From contig JBBQXS010000001.1 of NCBI GenBank assembly GCA_038209365.1, positions 62,001 through 126,000 on the forward strand: 64,000 bases of DNA, written 5' to 3'. How positions within the stretch are numbered: the stretch's first letter is position 1; each line of letters opens with the position of its first letter. Of the stretch, positions 1-7,505 are shown one piece after another. The DNA comes from DASQHW01 sp038209365. GTDB taxonomy: Bacteria > Actinomycetota > Acidimicrobiia > IMCC26256 > PALSA-610. The translations under genes and the position numbers were made by a program. The notes beneath the pieces are model-generated. The model made no database searches, was not told where the DNA came from, and saw only the letters and a program-made list of their open reading frames with translations.

Positions 1-1
1 G

Positions 2-1174
2 GTGCTCACCGCGGCCCGGATCCTGCAAGGCGTCGGCGGCGCGCTGCTCACTCCGGGCAGCCTCGCGATCCTGCAGGCGAGCTTCCGGCCGCGCGACCGC
101 GCGCCCGCCGTCGGCGCGTGGTCGGGACTGGGTGGCGTCGCGGGTGCCGTCGGGCCGTTCCTCGGCGGCTATCTCGTCGACGGGCCGGGCTGGCGGTGGG
201 CGTTCCTCATCAACGTTCCCGTCGCCGCGGTCGTCGTTGTGTGCACCCGCGCGGCCGTGCCCGAGACGCGTGATCCGCACGCGGTGCGGGGGCTCGATGT
301 CGTCGGTGCGGCGCTCGCGGTGATCGGTCTCGGCGCGAGCACGTGGGCGTTCACCGAGGCGGGACCGCGTGGCTGGACAGACTCCGCGGTGCTCGGTGCC
401 GGAGTGATCGCGGTCGCGGCCATGGTTGCCTTCGTGTGGCGCATGCTGCACCACGACGATCCACTCGTCCCGCCGGCGTTGTTCCGCAACCGTGAGTTCA
501 CCGTCGTGAACCTCGCGACGGTGCTGCTGTACGGCTCGATCGGCGTGTCCTTCTTCCTCGTGTCCTACGAGCTGCAGGTCGCTGCCGGCTGGTCTGCATT
601 CCGTGCCGGGGTCGCGCTGTTGCCCGCGACGGCGTTGATGTTCCTGTTCTCGGCCGCATCGGGCTCGCTCGCCCAGCGGATCGGGCCACGACTCCAACTC
701 ACCGTCGGGCCCCTCCTCGCCGGCGCGGGATTGCTCCTCCTCGCGCGCATCGGTCCGAACGCATCATGGGTCAGCGACATACTGCCCGGCGCATTTGTGT
801 TCGGCCTCGGACTCGTGACGTTCGTGGCGCCGCTCACGGCCACCGTCATGGCCGCCGCGGATCCGGACCATGTGAGCGTGGCGTCGGGCGTGAACAACGC
901 GATCGCGCGCGCCGCGAGCCTTGCGGCCCTCGCGGTCGTCCCGACGATCTCGGGCTTGTCGGCCGCGACCGGTGCCTCGCAGGTCACGCATTCGTTCCGG
1001 GTGTCGTTGGTGATCGTCGCGTGCGTCGCGGCGGCCGCGGCACCGCTCGCCATCTTCGGCCTCAGCGCGCACGTGCGCGCGCGACGTACTCCACGCCGTA
1101 TGCACTGCGCGGTCGACGGCGCGCCGCTGCAGCCCGACCCGCAACGATGTCCGTCCGTCGTGGGGTCGTCCTGA
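2..1174 (+). CDS. MFS drug transporter, DHA2 type, 5' end cut by the window
   Basis: This is the C-terminal 390 residues of a major facilitator superfamily exporter of the DHA2 (14-TM, EmrB/QacA) type, an inner-membrane proton-coupled efflux pump. The visible part opens with the conserved arginine-glutamine-glycine stretch of the family (RILQGVGGALLTPGSLAIL), normally found about 100 residues into the protein, and is followed by about ten hydrophobic segments. The gene therefore begins before base 1, and the GTG at base 2 is only the first in-frame codon. The C-terminal tail carries two cysteines after the last membrane segment. Substrate cannot be inferred. It converges with the minus-strand STAS gene. 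Confidence 0.85.
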   Translation: MLTAARILQGVGGALLTPGSLAILQASFRPRDRAPAVGAWSGLGGVAGAVGPFLGGYLVDGPGWRWAFLINVPVAAVVVVCTRAAVPETRDPHAVRGLDVVGAALAVIGLGASTWAFTEAGPRGWTDSAVLGAGVIAVAAMVAFVWRMLHHDDPLVPPALFRNREFTVVNLATVLLYGSIGVSFFLVSYELQVAAGWSAFRAGVALLPATALMFLFSAASGSLAQRIGPRLQLTVGPLLAGAGLLLLARIGPNASWVSDILPGAFVFGLGLVTFVAPLTATVMAAADPDHVSVASGVNNAIARAASLAALAVVPTISGLSAATGASQVTHSFRVSLVIVACVAAAAAPLAIFGLSAHVRARRTPRRMHCAVDGAPLQPDPQRCPSVVGSS

Positions 1175-1189
1175 CCGGACGTGGCGAGG

Positions 1190-1528
1190 TCAGGTGTCTT
1201 CTTCGGGCTTTCGACGGAGTCGTTCGTTGACCCCCGACACCGTGAGCATCCGTTCGACGACCGGCGTCGCACCTTCGAGGTACAGGTGCCCACCAAGGGC
1301 TTCGATTCGCTGGGCACCCTTGAGCAGCACACCCAGGCCGGCCGAGTCTATGAACGAGACGTGCTCGAGTCGCACGACGATGACGTGCGCGCTCTTGGCG
1401 ATCGTGTCGTCGATGACCTCGGCGAGTCGTGGGGCCGTCGCCATGTCGACCTCACCGCGAACGAGGACCGACCAGGCATTGCCGTCGTCATTCCGCGCAT
1501 CGCAGCCGATCTCGTGACCGTTCGTCAC
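1190..1528 (-). CDS. STAS-domain protein (anti-sigma factor antagonist-like)
   Basis: A 112-residue single STAS domain of the SpoIIAA/RsbV type. Such proteins bind an anti-sigma kinase and are controlled by phosphorylation of a serine. The phosphorylation loop is visible as FIDSAGLGVLLKG, with the serine in its standard place. I chose the GTG at 1528 because a GGAG lies 5 bases before it and the protein then starts right at the first strand of the domain; the reading frame is open further upstream but without domain-like sequence. No anti-sigma factor or sigma factor gene lies in the window, so the partner is unknown. It lies 29 bases downstream of a small zinc-ribbon gene on the same strand. 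Confidence 0.8.
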   Translation of the reverse strand: MTNGHEIGCDARNDDGNAWSVLVRGEVDMATAPRLAEVIDDTIAKSAHVIVVRLEHVSFIDSAGLGVLLKGAQRIEALGGHLYLEGATPVVERMLTVSGVNERLRRKPEEDT

Positions 1529-1557
1529 CGCAACTCCGATTGTCGGGAGCCGATTTG

Positions 1558-1716
1558 TCAGGAGGGCGCGGGAAGCGGCTCGCGCCTGCACGAATGCAGC
1601 GCCTTGCCGTCGATCGTGATGCGCGTCGGCTTGCCGGCATTCGTGTGCAGCGCCGTCACCACATGGTGGCCAGAAGGCACTTTGACCTTCTCGCCGCAGC
1701 CCGGACAGGTCAGCAT
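1558..1716 (-). CDS. Small zinc-ribbon protein
   Basis: A 52-residue protein starting MLTCPGCGEKVKVPSGH with a CxxCG knuckle near the N-terminus and a single further cysteine near residue 43 (LHSCRREP). It resembles the very short uncharacterised zinc-ribbon proteins common in actinobacteria. Only three cysteines plus several histidines are present, so the metal site may be Cys3His. The ATG at 1716 is the only sensible start and lacks a strong ribosome binding site. It sits 5' of the STAS gene on the same strand and may be cotranscribed with it. Function unknown. Confidence 0.55.
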   Translation of the reverse strand: MLTCPGCGEKVKVPSGHHVVTALHTNAGKPTRITIDGKALHSCRREPLPAPS

Positions 1717-1815
1717 GCTCACGGCGGCGACCGTACCAGGTCGGCGTAGATCCCAGGCCGGGAGCCACTTGGCGGAATATGGTCCAAGAAGACACCGACA
1801 CGAAACGGGGACGCG

Positions 1816-2904
1816 ATGGCCGATGACGAGGAACGCATCGCGCTCTTCCTCGACTATGAGAATCTCGCGATCGGCGCGCGCGAGGCGTTGGGTGCGGGCG
1901 TGTTCGACTTCCGCCCGATCGCCGACGCGCTCGCGGCGCGGGGGCGGGTCGTGGTGCGCCGCGCGTACGCGGATTGGTCTCGGTTCGACGACGACCGGCG
2001 GAGCTTGACCCGCCATCATGTCGAGCTGATCGAGATGCCGCAGCGCATGGGGTCGGTGCGCAAGAACACCGCCGACATCAAGATGGCGGTCGACGCGATC
2101 GAGTTGTGCTTCGAACGGAGCTACATCACGACGTTCGTGCTCGGGACGGGCGACAGCGATTTCACACCGCTCGTGCACAAGTTGCGAGAGTTGAACAGGC
2201 GGGTGATCGGCATCGGTGTGGAGGCGTCGACTTCGGCGCTCTTGCCTCCCGCATGCGACGAGTTCTTGTTCTACGAGCGGCTCGAAGGAGTCGAGGTGTC
2301 GACGCCGAAACCTCGTCGATCGACGAGCCGATCGTCGCGCGCCAGAAAACCTGCGACGACCGAGGAGCCCCGCCCCGCGGAGGAAGAGACGCCCGCGGCC
2401 CCGGCCGAGGAGGCGGATCTTGGCGTCCTCGTGACCCAGACTCTGTCCGGTCTGGAACGGAGTACCGGTGGCCCGGTGCTCGCGTCGACTTTGAAGCGAA
2501 CGATCTTGCGCAAGGACCCGACGTTCAGCGAGACGAATTACGGGTTCCGTGGGTTCGTCGAGCTGCTGCGGCACCTCGAGCAGCGGGGCGTCATCGAGCT
2601 CTCGCCGGGACCCGTGAAAGGCGATCCGCAGGTGACCTTTCCGGCGGAGGCCGACGACGAGAAGACGGCCTTCGCACTCCTGCGGTCCGTCGTCGAACGG
2701 CTCACCGCGAAGTCGGGACCGCCGCACCTATCGGGCTTGAAGAATCAGTTGCGGAAAGCCCTGCCCGACTTCAGCGAAAAACGCTTCGGATACGGCGGGT
2801 TCTTGCAATTCTGCAAGGCCGGGCGGGCGCGTGGCGTGATCGAGATGGACTGGGACGCCGACGCCGACGACTACGTCGTGCGGCCGGGACCGTCCGAAGC
2901 CTGA
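1816..2904 (+). CDS. NYN-domain putative RNase with two OST-HTH (LOTUS) domains
   Basis: A 362-residue protein. Residues 6-158 form an NYN (PIN-like, DUF88/LabA) nuclease domain with the acidic residues expected for metal-dependent RNA cleavage: D13 in FLDYEN, D87 and D93 in KNTADIKMAVD, and D113/D115 in GTGDSDF. A low-complexity basic then Pro/Glu-rich linker (160-200) leads to two consecutive OST-HTH/LOTUS domains (about 203-262 and 285-345), each with the conserved F-G(Y/F)-GF-FL pattern. OST-HTH domains bind RNA in eukaryotic MARF1, TDRD5/7 and Oskar; the NYN plus OST-HTH pairing is known in bacteria and points to RNA processing or decay. The ATG at 1816 follows a GGGGA. It stands alone, upstream of convergent genes. 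Confidence 0.88.
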   Translation: MADDEERIALFLDYENLAIGAREALGAGVFDFRPIADALAARGRVVVRRAYADWSRFDDDRRSLTRHHVELIEMPQRMGSVRKNTADIKMAVDAIELCFERSYITTFVLGTGDSDFTPLVHKLRELNRRVIGIGVEASTSALLPPACDEFLFYERLEGVEVSTPKPRRSTSRSSRARKPATTEEPRPAEEETPAAPAEEADLGVLVTQTLSGLERSTGGPVLASTLKRTILRKDPTFSETNYGFRGFVELLRHLEQRGVIELSPGPVKGDPQVTFPAEADDEKTAFALLRSVVERLTAKSGPPHLSGLKNQLRKALPDFSEKRFGYGGFLQFCKAGRARGVIEMDWDADADDYVVRPGPSEA

Positions 2905-2924
2905 TCCGGGCCGAGCGAACGCTG

Positions 2925-3137
2925 CTAACGCGAGAAGCGCTGGCGGTCGCGCTCGGCTCGGCCCTCGCGGAGGAGCTTGTACGCCTCGTCGAGCTCGCGT
3001 TCGACGCTCTTCAACCGATCCTGATCGGCGTTCTTGAGCCCGAAGTTCGCGCCGGAGGTGCGCAGGAGCTCGAGCCGTTCCTCGGCGAGCGTGCGGATCT
3101 GCTTGAGCAGCTGCGGATCACCGTGGGTGTTGGCCAT
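2925..3137 (-). CDS. DUF2630 family protein
   Basis: A 70-residue, mostly helical, charged protein of the DUF2630 type, a short actinobacterial family of unknown function. The family signature is the helix with RLKSVERELDEAYKLLREGR followed by a basic ERDRQRF tail. It starts at an ATG placed only 2 bases after the stop codon of the upstream membrane protein gene (3140-3856), so the two form a translationally linked pair. A paralogue with the same tail lies at 4296-4562 on the opposite strand. Confidence 0.8.
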   Translation of the reverse strand: MANTHGDPQLLKQIRTLAEERLELLRTSGANFGLKNADQDRLKSVERELDEAYKLLREGRAERDRQRFSR

Positions 3138-3139
3138 TG

Positions 3140-3856
3140 TCACACCTCTACCCGCGCCATCACGAGATCTTCGGCGCGCGCGGTGCGAATCGACCACGAC
3201 ACGGTGAGGACGATCGCCCCGATGGTGATCGCCAGGCAGACGACAGTCTTGAGCGCGACGAACGTCTGGGTCGGAAGGCTCACAAGAAGCCCGTATGTTG
3301 CCGCGGCCGTCAGCACGTGCACGCCGGCCCACAGCAACGTGAGACACCAGAAGAGGCGCAAGATCGCAGGGCGATTCGCGATCTCGGGTGAGAGCGGGCA
3401 GAAGTCGGACGCGAGTCTCCCGATGATCGGCCGCCCGAACAACAACGACCCGAGGAACACCACGGCGAGCGCCAGTGTCGTGACAACGGGCTGCAGGAAG
3501 TAGATGAAGGTGCCGCTCATGATCCCGAACATGGTGCGCACGGTGAGGCCGAGCACCGCGAGCATCAGGATCCCGGGGATCCTGTGACCGCTCAGCAGTC
3601 TGCGCGCGACTGCGCCGTACGACCAAGAGAGGACGGCCAGCATCGCCGCGCCCGGGCCGATGTACACCAGGAAGACGTAGAAGAGGATCGCGGGGACGAC
3701 GGTCGCCTCGAGGAGGGAAGGCAGGGATCGACGTCCGAGCACGGCGAGAACTCGCGGTTTGGACAGATAAGTGTCCGGCTCGTCAGCCGATGTCGCGGCG
3801 ACCAGCATCGACCGGATGTTCGCGGCGGGCGATACATCGCTGTGACGCGACTGCAT
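3140..3856 (-). CDS. VC0807-like integral membrane protein
   Basis: A 238-residue membrane protein with about five or six hydrophobic segments: residues 50-75, 78-95 and 95-115, a segment around 120-140, and a C-terminal pair from about 165 to 220. The layout and the FGRPIIGRLASDFCP loop resemble the VC0807 family of intracellular septation-like membrane proteins found widely in actinobacteria. No catalytic motif is visible. The ATG at 3856 has no clear ribosome binding site. It is the first gene of a two-gene unit with the DUF2630 gene. Function unknown. Confidence 0.7.
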   Translation of the reverse strand: MQSRHSDVSPAANIRSMLVAATSADEPDTYLSKPRVLAVLGRRSLPSLLEATVVPAILFYVFLVYIGPGAAMLAVLSWSYGAVARRLLSGHRIPGILMLAVLGLTVRTMFGIMSGTFIYFLQPVVTTLALAVVFLGSLLFGRPIIGRLASDFCPLSPEIANRPAILRLFWCLTLLWAGVHVLTAAATYGLLVSLPTQTFVALKTVVCLAITIGAIVLTVSWSIRTARAEDLVMARVEV

Positions 3857-4005
3857 TTCGCACGACCGATCTGAGCCCCGGTCGGCGAACCATCTGCCCG
3901 GCGAAGAAGAAGCCTGGAGCGACTATAGCCCCGCGATCTGGTGCCTCGCGCGGGCGAGATCTTAGCAATCCAGTTCCGGCATTCTGATGCTAGAGTTCGT
4001 AGACG

Positions 4006-4299
4006 ATGCGCTACCTCTACACGGTCGACGGCGACGAGTTGTTCGCATATGCGCCCGGCCGCCGGGACTTCTTCCGCGCGAGTGACGACACCCTCTGGGC
4101 CCACGAGTCGCATGAGTGGCTCGTCGCGGCCGCCTCCGGCGAAGCGCTCGCGCACCGCACCGGGGACGTCTATTACGGCGCCGCGAACGGCGAGCGCCTG
4201 TACCGCGAGACGCAGGAGCGCCTGCCGGAGGCGCGAACGAGCGAGTCCGCGGCCACGGGCGGGCGTCGATCGCTTCGATCGACGCCAGCGGGAACATGA
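4006..4299 (+). CDS. Small hypothetical protein, first gene of a three-gene unit
   Basis: A 97-residue protein starting MRYLYTVDGDELFAYAPGRR, with repeated aromatic positions and acidic patches in the first 70 residues and a low-complexity Ser/Arg tail. I do not recognise the family. Its last codons overlap the ATG of the following DUF2630 gene (ATGA), so coexpression is likely. A TAGAGT -10-like hexamer lies 9 bases before the ATG, which would give a very short leader. The frame is supported mainly by the tight coupling to its neighbour. Confidence 0.5.
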   Translation: MRYLYTVDGDELFAYAPGRRDFFRASDDTLWAHESHEWLVAAASGEALAHRTGDVYYGAANGERLYRETQERLPEARTSESAATGGRRSLRSTPAGT

Positions 4300-4562
4300 C
4301 CACCGAGCACGCGACGACGGACAAGGCGGCCCTCGAACGCCGTCTCGGGCGCCTGGTGACCGAGCGCACCACCCTCTTCGGCGGAGCGGGAGGTCATGGC
4401 GGCCTGTCGGCCGAGGATCGTCGCCGGCTGGCGGTGATCGAGCGCGAATTGGACGAATGCTTCACCTCCTTGCGCCAGCGGCGCGCCGTGAGCGATGCGA
4501 AGCGCTTCGACCGGGACCAGCCCTTCCTCCGGCGCCCGATCGAGCGCCCGCGCCGACCATGA
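4296..4562 (+). CDS. DUF2630 family protein (second copy)
   Basis: An 88-residue helical protein with the same architecture as the DUF2630 protein at 2925-3137: a helix starting ERRLGRLVTERTTLF, a glycine-rich loop, then RRLAVIERELDECFTSLRQR and a basic tail. The ATG at 4296 overlaps the preceding stop codon (ATGA), and its own stop overlaps the ATG of the next gene in the same way. It is thus the middle gene of a three-gene coupled unit. Molecular role unknown. Confidence 0.75.
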   Translation: MTTEHATTDKAALERRLGRLVTERTTLFGGAGGHGGLSAEDRRRLAVIERELDECFTSLRQRRAVSDAKRFDRDQPFLRRPIERPRRP

Positions 4563-4759
4563 CGCCCGCTGACGTATGGTGCGACGTGCCGAAGAAGTCC
4601 CAGGCGCGTGAGGGAGCCGAGCGGAACCCCTCCGAGCCCGCCGAGCCAGACGTTGCCGACGACGACGCGGCGGCAGCTCGCCAACGGGCGCGGGAACGCG
4701 CCGGCGACGACGATCTCCCTCGCAAGGCCGGCCGGACCAACAGCGGCGGTTCCCGTTAG
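4559..4759 (+). CDS. Short hydrophilic hypothetical protein
   Basis: A 66-residue, highly charged and probably disordered protein, rich in Ala, Asp, Glu and Arg. The ATG at 4559 overlaps the stop codon of the DUF2630 gene (ATGA). A GTG ten codons in (4586, PKKSQAREG) is an alternative start. The composition resembles small actinobacterial proteins with a PxK(S/G)-type N-terminus, but I cannot name it. It converges with the crotonase gene 12 bases away. Confidence 0.45.
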   Translation: MTPADVWCDVPKKSQAREGAERNPSEPAEPDVADDDAAAARQRARERAGDDDLPRKAGRTNSGGSR

Positions 4760-4771
4760 CGGTTCGACCGG

Positions 4772-5614
4772 CTAGCGAATCCGCGGCTCGATGCGGCGGC
4801 CTTCGGTGAACTGTCGCTGCCCTTCGAACAGGGACTCCGGGTCGCTTCCCACGCGAATCAGCACTTTGCCCATATCGAGCGCTTCGCGGCGCGGCAGATC
4901 CTGTGCGGCCCAGATGGCGCGCACGGTGCCCTGGATCGCGACAGGTGGTGCCGATGCGATCGCGTTGGCGACCCACCCGGCGGCGCCGTGCAGCCCATCC
5001 AGCGGAACGACCTCGGAGACGAGCCCGATCTGGTGCGCGCGCTGGGCCGACAGGCGTTCGTGGGCTCCCAACAAGGCGACGCGCATGATCTCGTGGAGCG
5101 GCATCTTCTGCAGCATGTGCATCGACTCGAAGCAGGCGGTCATTCCGTAGGTCGTGTGCGGATCGAAGAACGTGGCGTGCTCCGCGGCGATGATGACGTC
5201 CACCTCACCGAGCATGTAGAACGCGCCGCCGCATGCCATGCCGTTCACGGCGGCGATCACCGGCTTCCACAAATCGTTCGTCTTCGGCCCGATGTTCTCG
5301 CCCGGGTCGTCGAAGTGCCACGGTGTCGCCGAGTGGCCACCCACCGGCACCGGCTCGTCACTCGTGCCCACGTCCTCGGCGCTCGTCCAGTGGCCCATGG
5401 TCTCGGCGCGGTCGATGCCGGAGCAGAAGGCCTTCTCGCCCGCGCCGGTGAGCACCGCACAACGGACGTCATCGTTGTGGCGCATGCCTCGCCAGACGGA
5501 CTTCAACTCGGCCTGCATTGCGAAGTTGAAGGCGTTGTGCACCTCGGGTCGGTTCATCGTGACCCACGCGACGCCGTCGATCTCCTCGTACAGCAGTGTC
5601 TCGAATTCGGCCAT
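4772..5614 (-). CDS. Enoyl-CoA hydratase/isomerase family protein
   Basis: A 280-residue crotonase-fold protein. The oxyanion-hole regions are visible as AVLTGAGEKAFCSGIDR (about residue 55-70) and AAVNGMACGGAFYMLGEVD (about 122-142), the second containing the GGA that polarises the thioester carbonyl. Crotonases act on acyl-CoA in beta-oxidation or related pathways; the exact reaction cannot be read from sequence. The insert after the first motif (MGHWTSAEDVGTSDEPVPVGG) is longer than in standard FadB-type hydratases. The start at 5614 is probably leaderless: a TAGCAT hexamer ends 6 bases before the ATG and no ribosome binding site is present. Confidence 0.85.
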   Translation of the reverse strand: MAEFETLLYEEIDGVAWVTMNRPEVHNAFNFAMQAELKSVWRGMRHNDDVRCAVLTGAGEKAFCSGIDRAETMGHWTSAEDVGTSDEPVPVGGHSATPWHFDDPGENIGPKTNDLWKPVIAAVNGMACGGAFYMLGEVDVIIAAEHATFFDPHTTYGMTACFESMHMLQKMPLHEIMRVALLGAHERLSAQRAHQIGLVSEVVPLDGLHGAAGWVANAIASAPPVAIQGTVRAIWAAQDLPRREALDMGKVLIRVGSDPESLFEGQRQFTEGRRIEPRIR

Positions 5615-5620
5615 TCGGCG

Positions 5621-5626
5621 ATGCTA
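5621..5626 (-). promoter_or_regulatory. -10 element of the crotonase gene, leaderless start
   Basis: On the minus strand the hexamer TAGCAT is followed by 6 bases and then the ATG at 5614. This is the TANNNT pattern with start codon at the expected transcription start. No good -35 hexamer is visible. Confidence 0.5.
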
Positions 5627-5670
5627 CGGCGCGCTCGCGCCGACATGCCGGGGTGTCGCGCCGTGCGGGA

Positions 5671-5686
5671 TCACCACAAGTGGTGA
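5671..5686. promoter_or_regulatory. Near-palindrome upstream of the crotonase gene, possible operator
   Basis: TCACCACAAGTGGTGA has two perfect 7-base arms around a 2-base centre. It lies about 57-72 bases before the crotonase start and upstream of its -10 element, a position where a dimeric regulator (for example TetR or GntR type) could bind. No regulator gene is adjacent. Confidence 0.4.
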
Positions 5687-6011
5687 CGCGAGCGCATGTT
5701 GCGAATCGCGCACCTGTCCAGTAGTTCCGCGCCGGGGAGCGGCGCAGCATCGATGCTGGCCGAGGTGTCCCCTTGACCCGCCCCGTGGGGAGCGGCCGCG
5801 GACGCGGCGGCCGGCGAGGCCGGCTCTGGCAACGGGTTGGTCCCGCCGGCCGCGGCCGTTCGCTGGAGCGCACCGAATCCCACGAAGAGTGAGGTCGGTG
5901 ACGCATCCCGCGAAGTGTTCACGTGGCCAATATCGGGGCCCCGCCCGCCCCCGCATGATGACGGTGTTGCCAGTACCGGTAACGCCGGATACGACCCGGA
6001 GGGGTTTCCAA

Positions 6012-6098
6012 ATGAAGAAGTACGCAGTTCGCATCGCAAGCATCGGTGGCGGTCTCGTCGCCGTTCTCCTCGCTGGTGGCGCCTGGGGCCGGGGCTGA
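6012..6098 (+). CDS. Possible 28-residue membrane peptide
   Basis: A short frame encoding MKKYAVRIASIGGGLVAVLL and eight more residues: a positively charged N-terminus followed by one hydrophobic segment. It has one of the better ribosome binding sites in the region (GGAGG about 9 bases upstream) and lies 66 bases before the HD-GYP-like gene on the same strand. It could be a small membrane protein or a leader peptide. Its size makes the call tentative. Confidence 0.4.
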   Translation: MKKYAVRIASIGGGLVAVLLAGGAWGRG

Positions 6099-6164
6099 TC
6101 CGAGCCGGCGGTTTTCCGCCGACGCGCTCCAGGAACGGCACCGGGTGCCGACAACATCTGGAGC

Positions 6165-7484
6165 GTGACACCCTTTCCCAGGTCGCTTGCCGGCCTCACG
6201 GGCGCGGTGTTTACGACGGCGGCTCTCGCAGCCGCCGTCGTGGCACTGCGCGGCCAACCGCCGGACATCGGCGCGCTGGTCGTCTTCTGCGCCCTGGTGA
6301 TCTTCAGCGCACGGTTGCCGGTTCGGCTCTCCGACGGCATGCTCCTCGCGCCCGGCGCGATGGTCTGCATGGGCGCCATCGTCGTCTTCGGCGAGTCGTC
6401 GTCCATCCTCGGGGCGATGATCGTCGGATCGCTGGCGTACGTGCGCCTCGCGTCCTTCACCCGTAGTTCGTGGCCCTGGGTGCCGTTCAACATCGGGCTC
6501 TCCGCGCTCGCGTTCCTTTCGGCGGCCCTGACCTACGCCGCACTGCCGTCGAGTCTGACGGGCTCCGTGCCGGCCCTGGCCATCGCGGCCGTTCCCGTCG
6601 CATTGGTCTACACGGCAGTGACGTGGAGCCTGTTGATCCTCTCTTATGTCGTCGAGGGCGAGCGGTCCTGGCGAGAGGTGCTGCGCGACCTGCTTCCGAC
6701 CGCGCCCGACGTCCTTCCATTCGCCGTCCTGGGATTCCTCCTCGGCCGGTTGTACCTGGACCTCGGCGCCGCGGTCGCCCTGCTCATCATCGTTCCGATC
6801 GTCGTCGCACGCGAGATGTTCGCGTCGTACATGAAGGTCAAAGAGTCACACGACGAGACCGTGGCCATGCTGATTCGCGCGCTGGAGACGAAGGACTTCT
6901 ACACCGCCGGGCATTCGGAGCGGGTGGCGCAGTACGCGGAGTACATGGGCAAGGAGTTCAGCTTCGGGCCGAGGCGGATGGAGCGTCTCCGATGCGCGGC
7001 GTTGATGCATGACATCGGCAAGCTGGTCGTGCCCAATCACATCCTGAACAAGCCCGGCAAGCTCACGGAAGAGGAGTTCACCAGGGTTCGGATGCACGAG
7101 AAGGTCTCGGTGCAGATGCTCAGCCACATCGACTTCCTGCGTCCGGTCGCCGCGCAGACCCACAGCGACCAGATGCGTTTCGATCCGGACGACCCCGACC
7201 ACCCGATCGAGCCGTACATGGTGATGATCGCCGACGCGTACGACGCCATGACGTCGACTCGTTCCTACCGCAAGGCATTGCCGCAGGCGGTGGCATTCCA
7301 GGAACTGCGCGACAAGTCCGGCGCGCAGTTCCATCCCGAGTGCGTCGAGGCGCTGGTTCGCGCGATCGAAAAGCGCGGAGAGGTGCACGGCGCGGGCCAC
7401 GAGGAGCATTCGGAGTTCGAGAACGCGCCCGAGGCCGGGCTCGGCTCTGCCGGCCTGGGCGACCTGCTCCCGAGCGAGACGTAG
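6165..7484 (+). CDS. Membrane-bound HD-GYP-related phosphohydrolase
   Basis: A 439-residue protein. Residues 10-220 hold about seven hydrophobic segments; residues 228-400 form an HD-GYP-type domain, the fold that degrades cyclic di-GMP. Visible metal ligands are H250 (AGHSERV), H282/D283 (MHDIGK), H311 (RMHEKV) and D357 (ADAYDAM). However, the family-defining HHExxDGxGYP stretch is missing: the aligned segment is QTHSDQMRFDPDDPDHPIEP, keeping one histidine (H333) but losing the glutamate and the whole GYP loop. It may still be a phosphohydrolase with different specificity, or a sensor. Start is the GTG at 6165, with GGAG just before it. It converges with the lhr gene. Confidence 0.85.
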   Translation: MTPFPRSLAGLTGAVFTTAALAAAVVALRGQPPDIGALVVFCALVIFSARLPVRLSDGMLLAPGAMVCMGAIVVFGESSSILGAMIVGSLAYVRLASFTRSSWPWVPFNIGLSALAFLSAALTYAALPSSLTGSVPALAIAAVPVALVYTAVTWSLLILSYVVEGERSWREVLRDLLPTAPDVLPFAVLGFLLGRLYLDLGAAVALLIIVPIVVAREMFASYMKVKESHDETVAMLIRALETKDFYTAGHSERVAQYAEYMGKEFSFGPRRMERLRCAALMHDIGKLVVPNHILNKPGKLTEEEFTRVRMHEKVSVQMLSHIDFLRPVAAQTHSDQMRFDPDDPDHPIEPYMVMIADAYDAMTSTRSYRKALPQAVAFQELRDKSGAQFHPECVEALVRAIEKRGEVHGAGHEEHSEFENAPEAGLGSAGLGDLLPSET

Positions 7485-7490
7485 CGTCTC
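7476..7490. terminator. Small hairpin at the HD-GYP gene end
   Basis: GAGACG TAG CGTCTC forms 6-base arms with a 3-base loop, and the loop is the stop codon of the HD-GYP-like gene. It lies between convergent genes and may help termination, but has no T-run. Confidence 0.3.
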
Positions 7491-7505
7491 CCGCGTGCGT
7501 TGGTG

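Larger units (their letters stand above)
5615..6011. other. 397-base intergenic region between divergent genes
   Basis: The region separates the crotonase gene (minus) from the small peptide and HD-GYP-like genes (plus). I see no convincing coding frame: the open frames here read as Arg/Pro/Ala-rich shadows. It holds the crotonase -10 element, a 16-base near-palindrome at 5671-5686 and, at the right end, a GGAGG about 9 bases before the ATG at 6012. No riboswitch consensus that I know was found. Confidence 0.5.

Noticed and set aside
5837..6466. 209-residue plus-strand frame around the HD-GYP gene start
   Set aside because: Different frame from the HD-GYP-like gene and Arg-rich after base 6100; only the short MKKYAV frame in another register has a good ribosome binding site.
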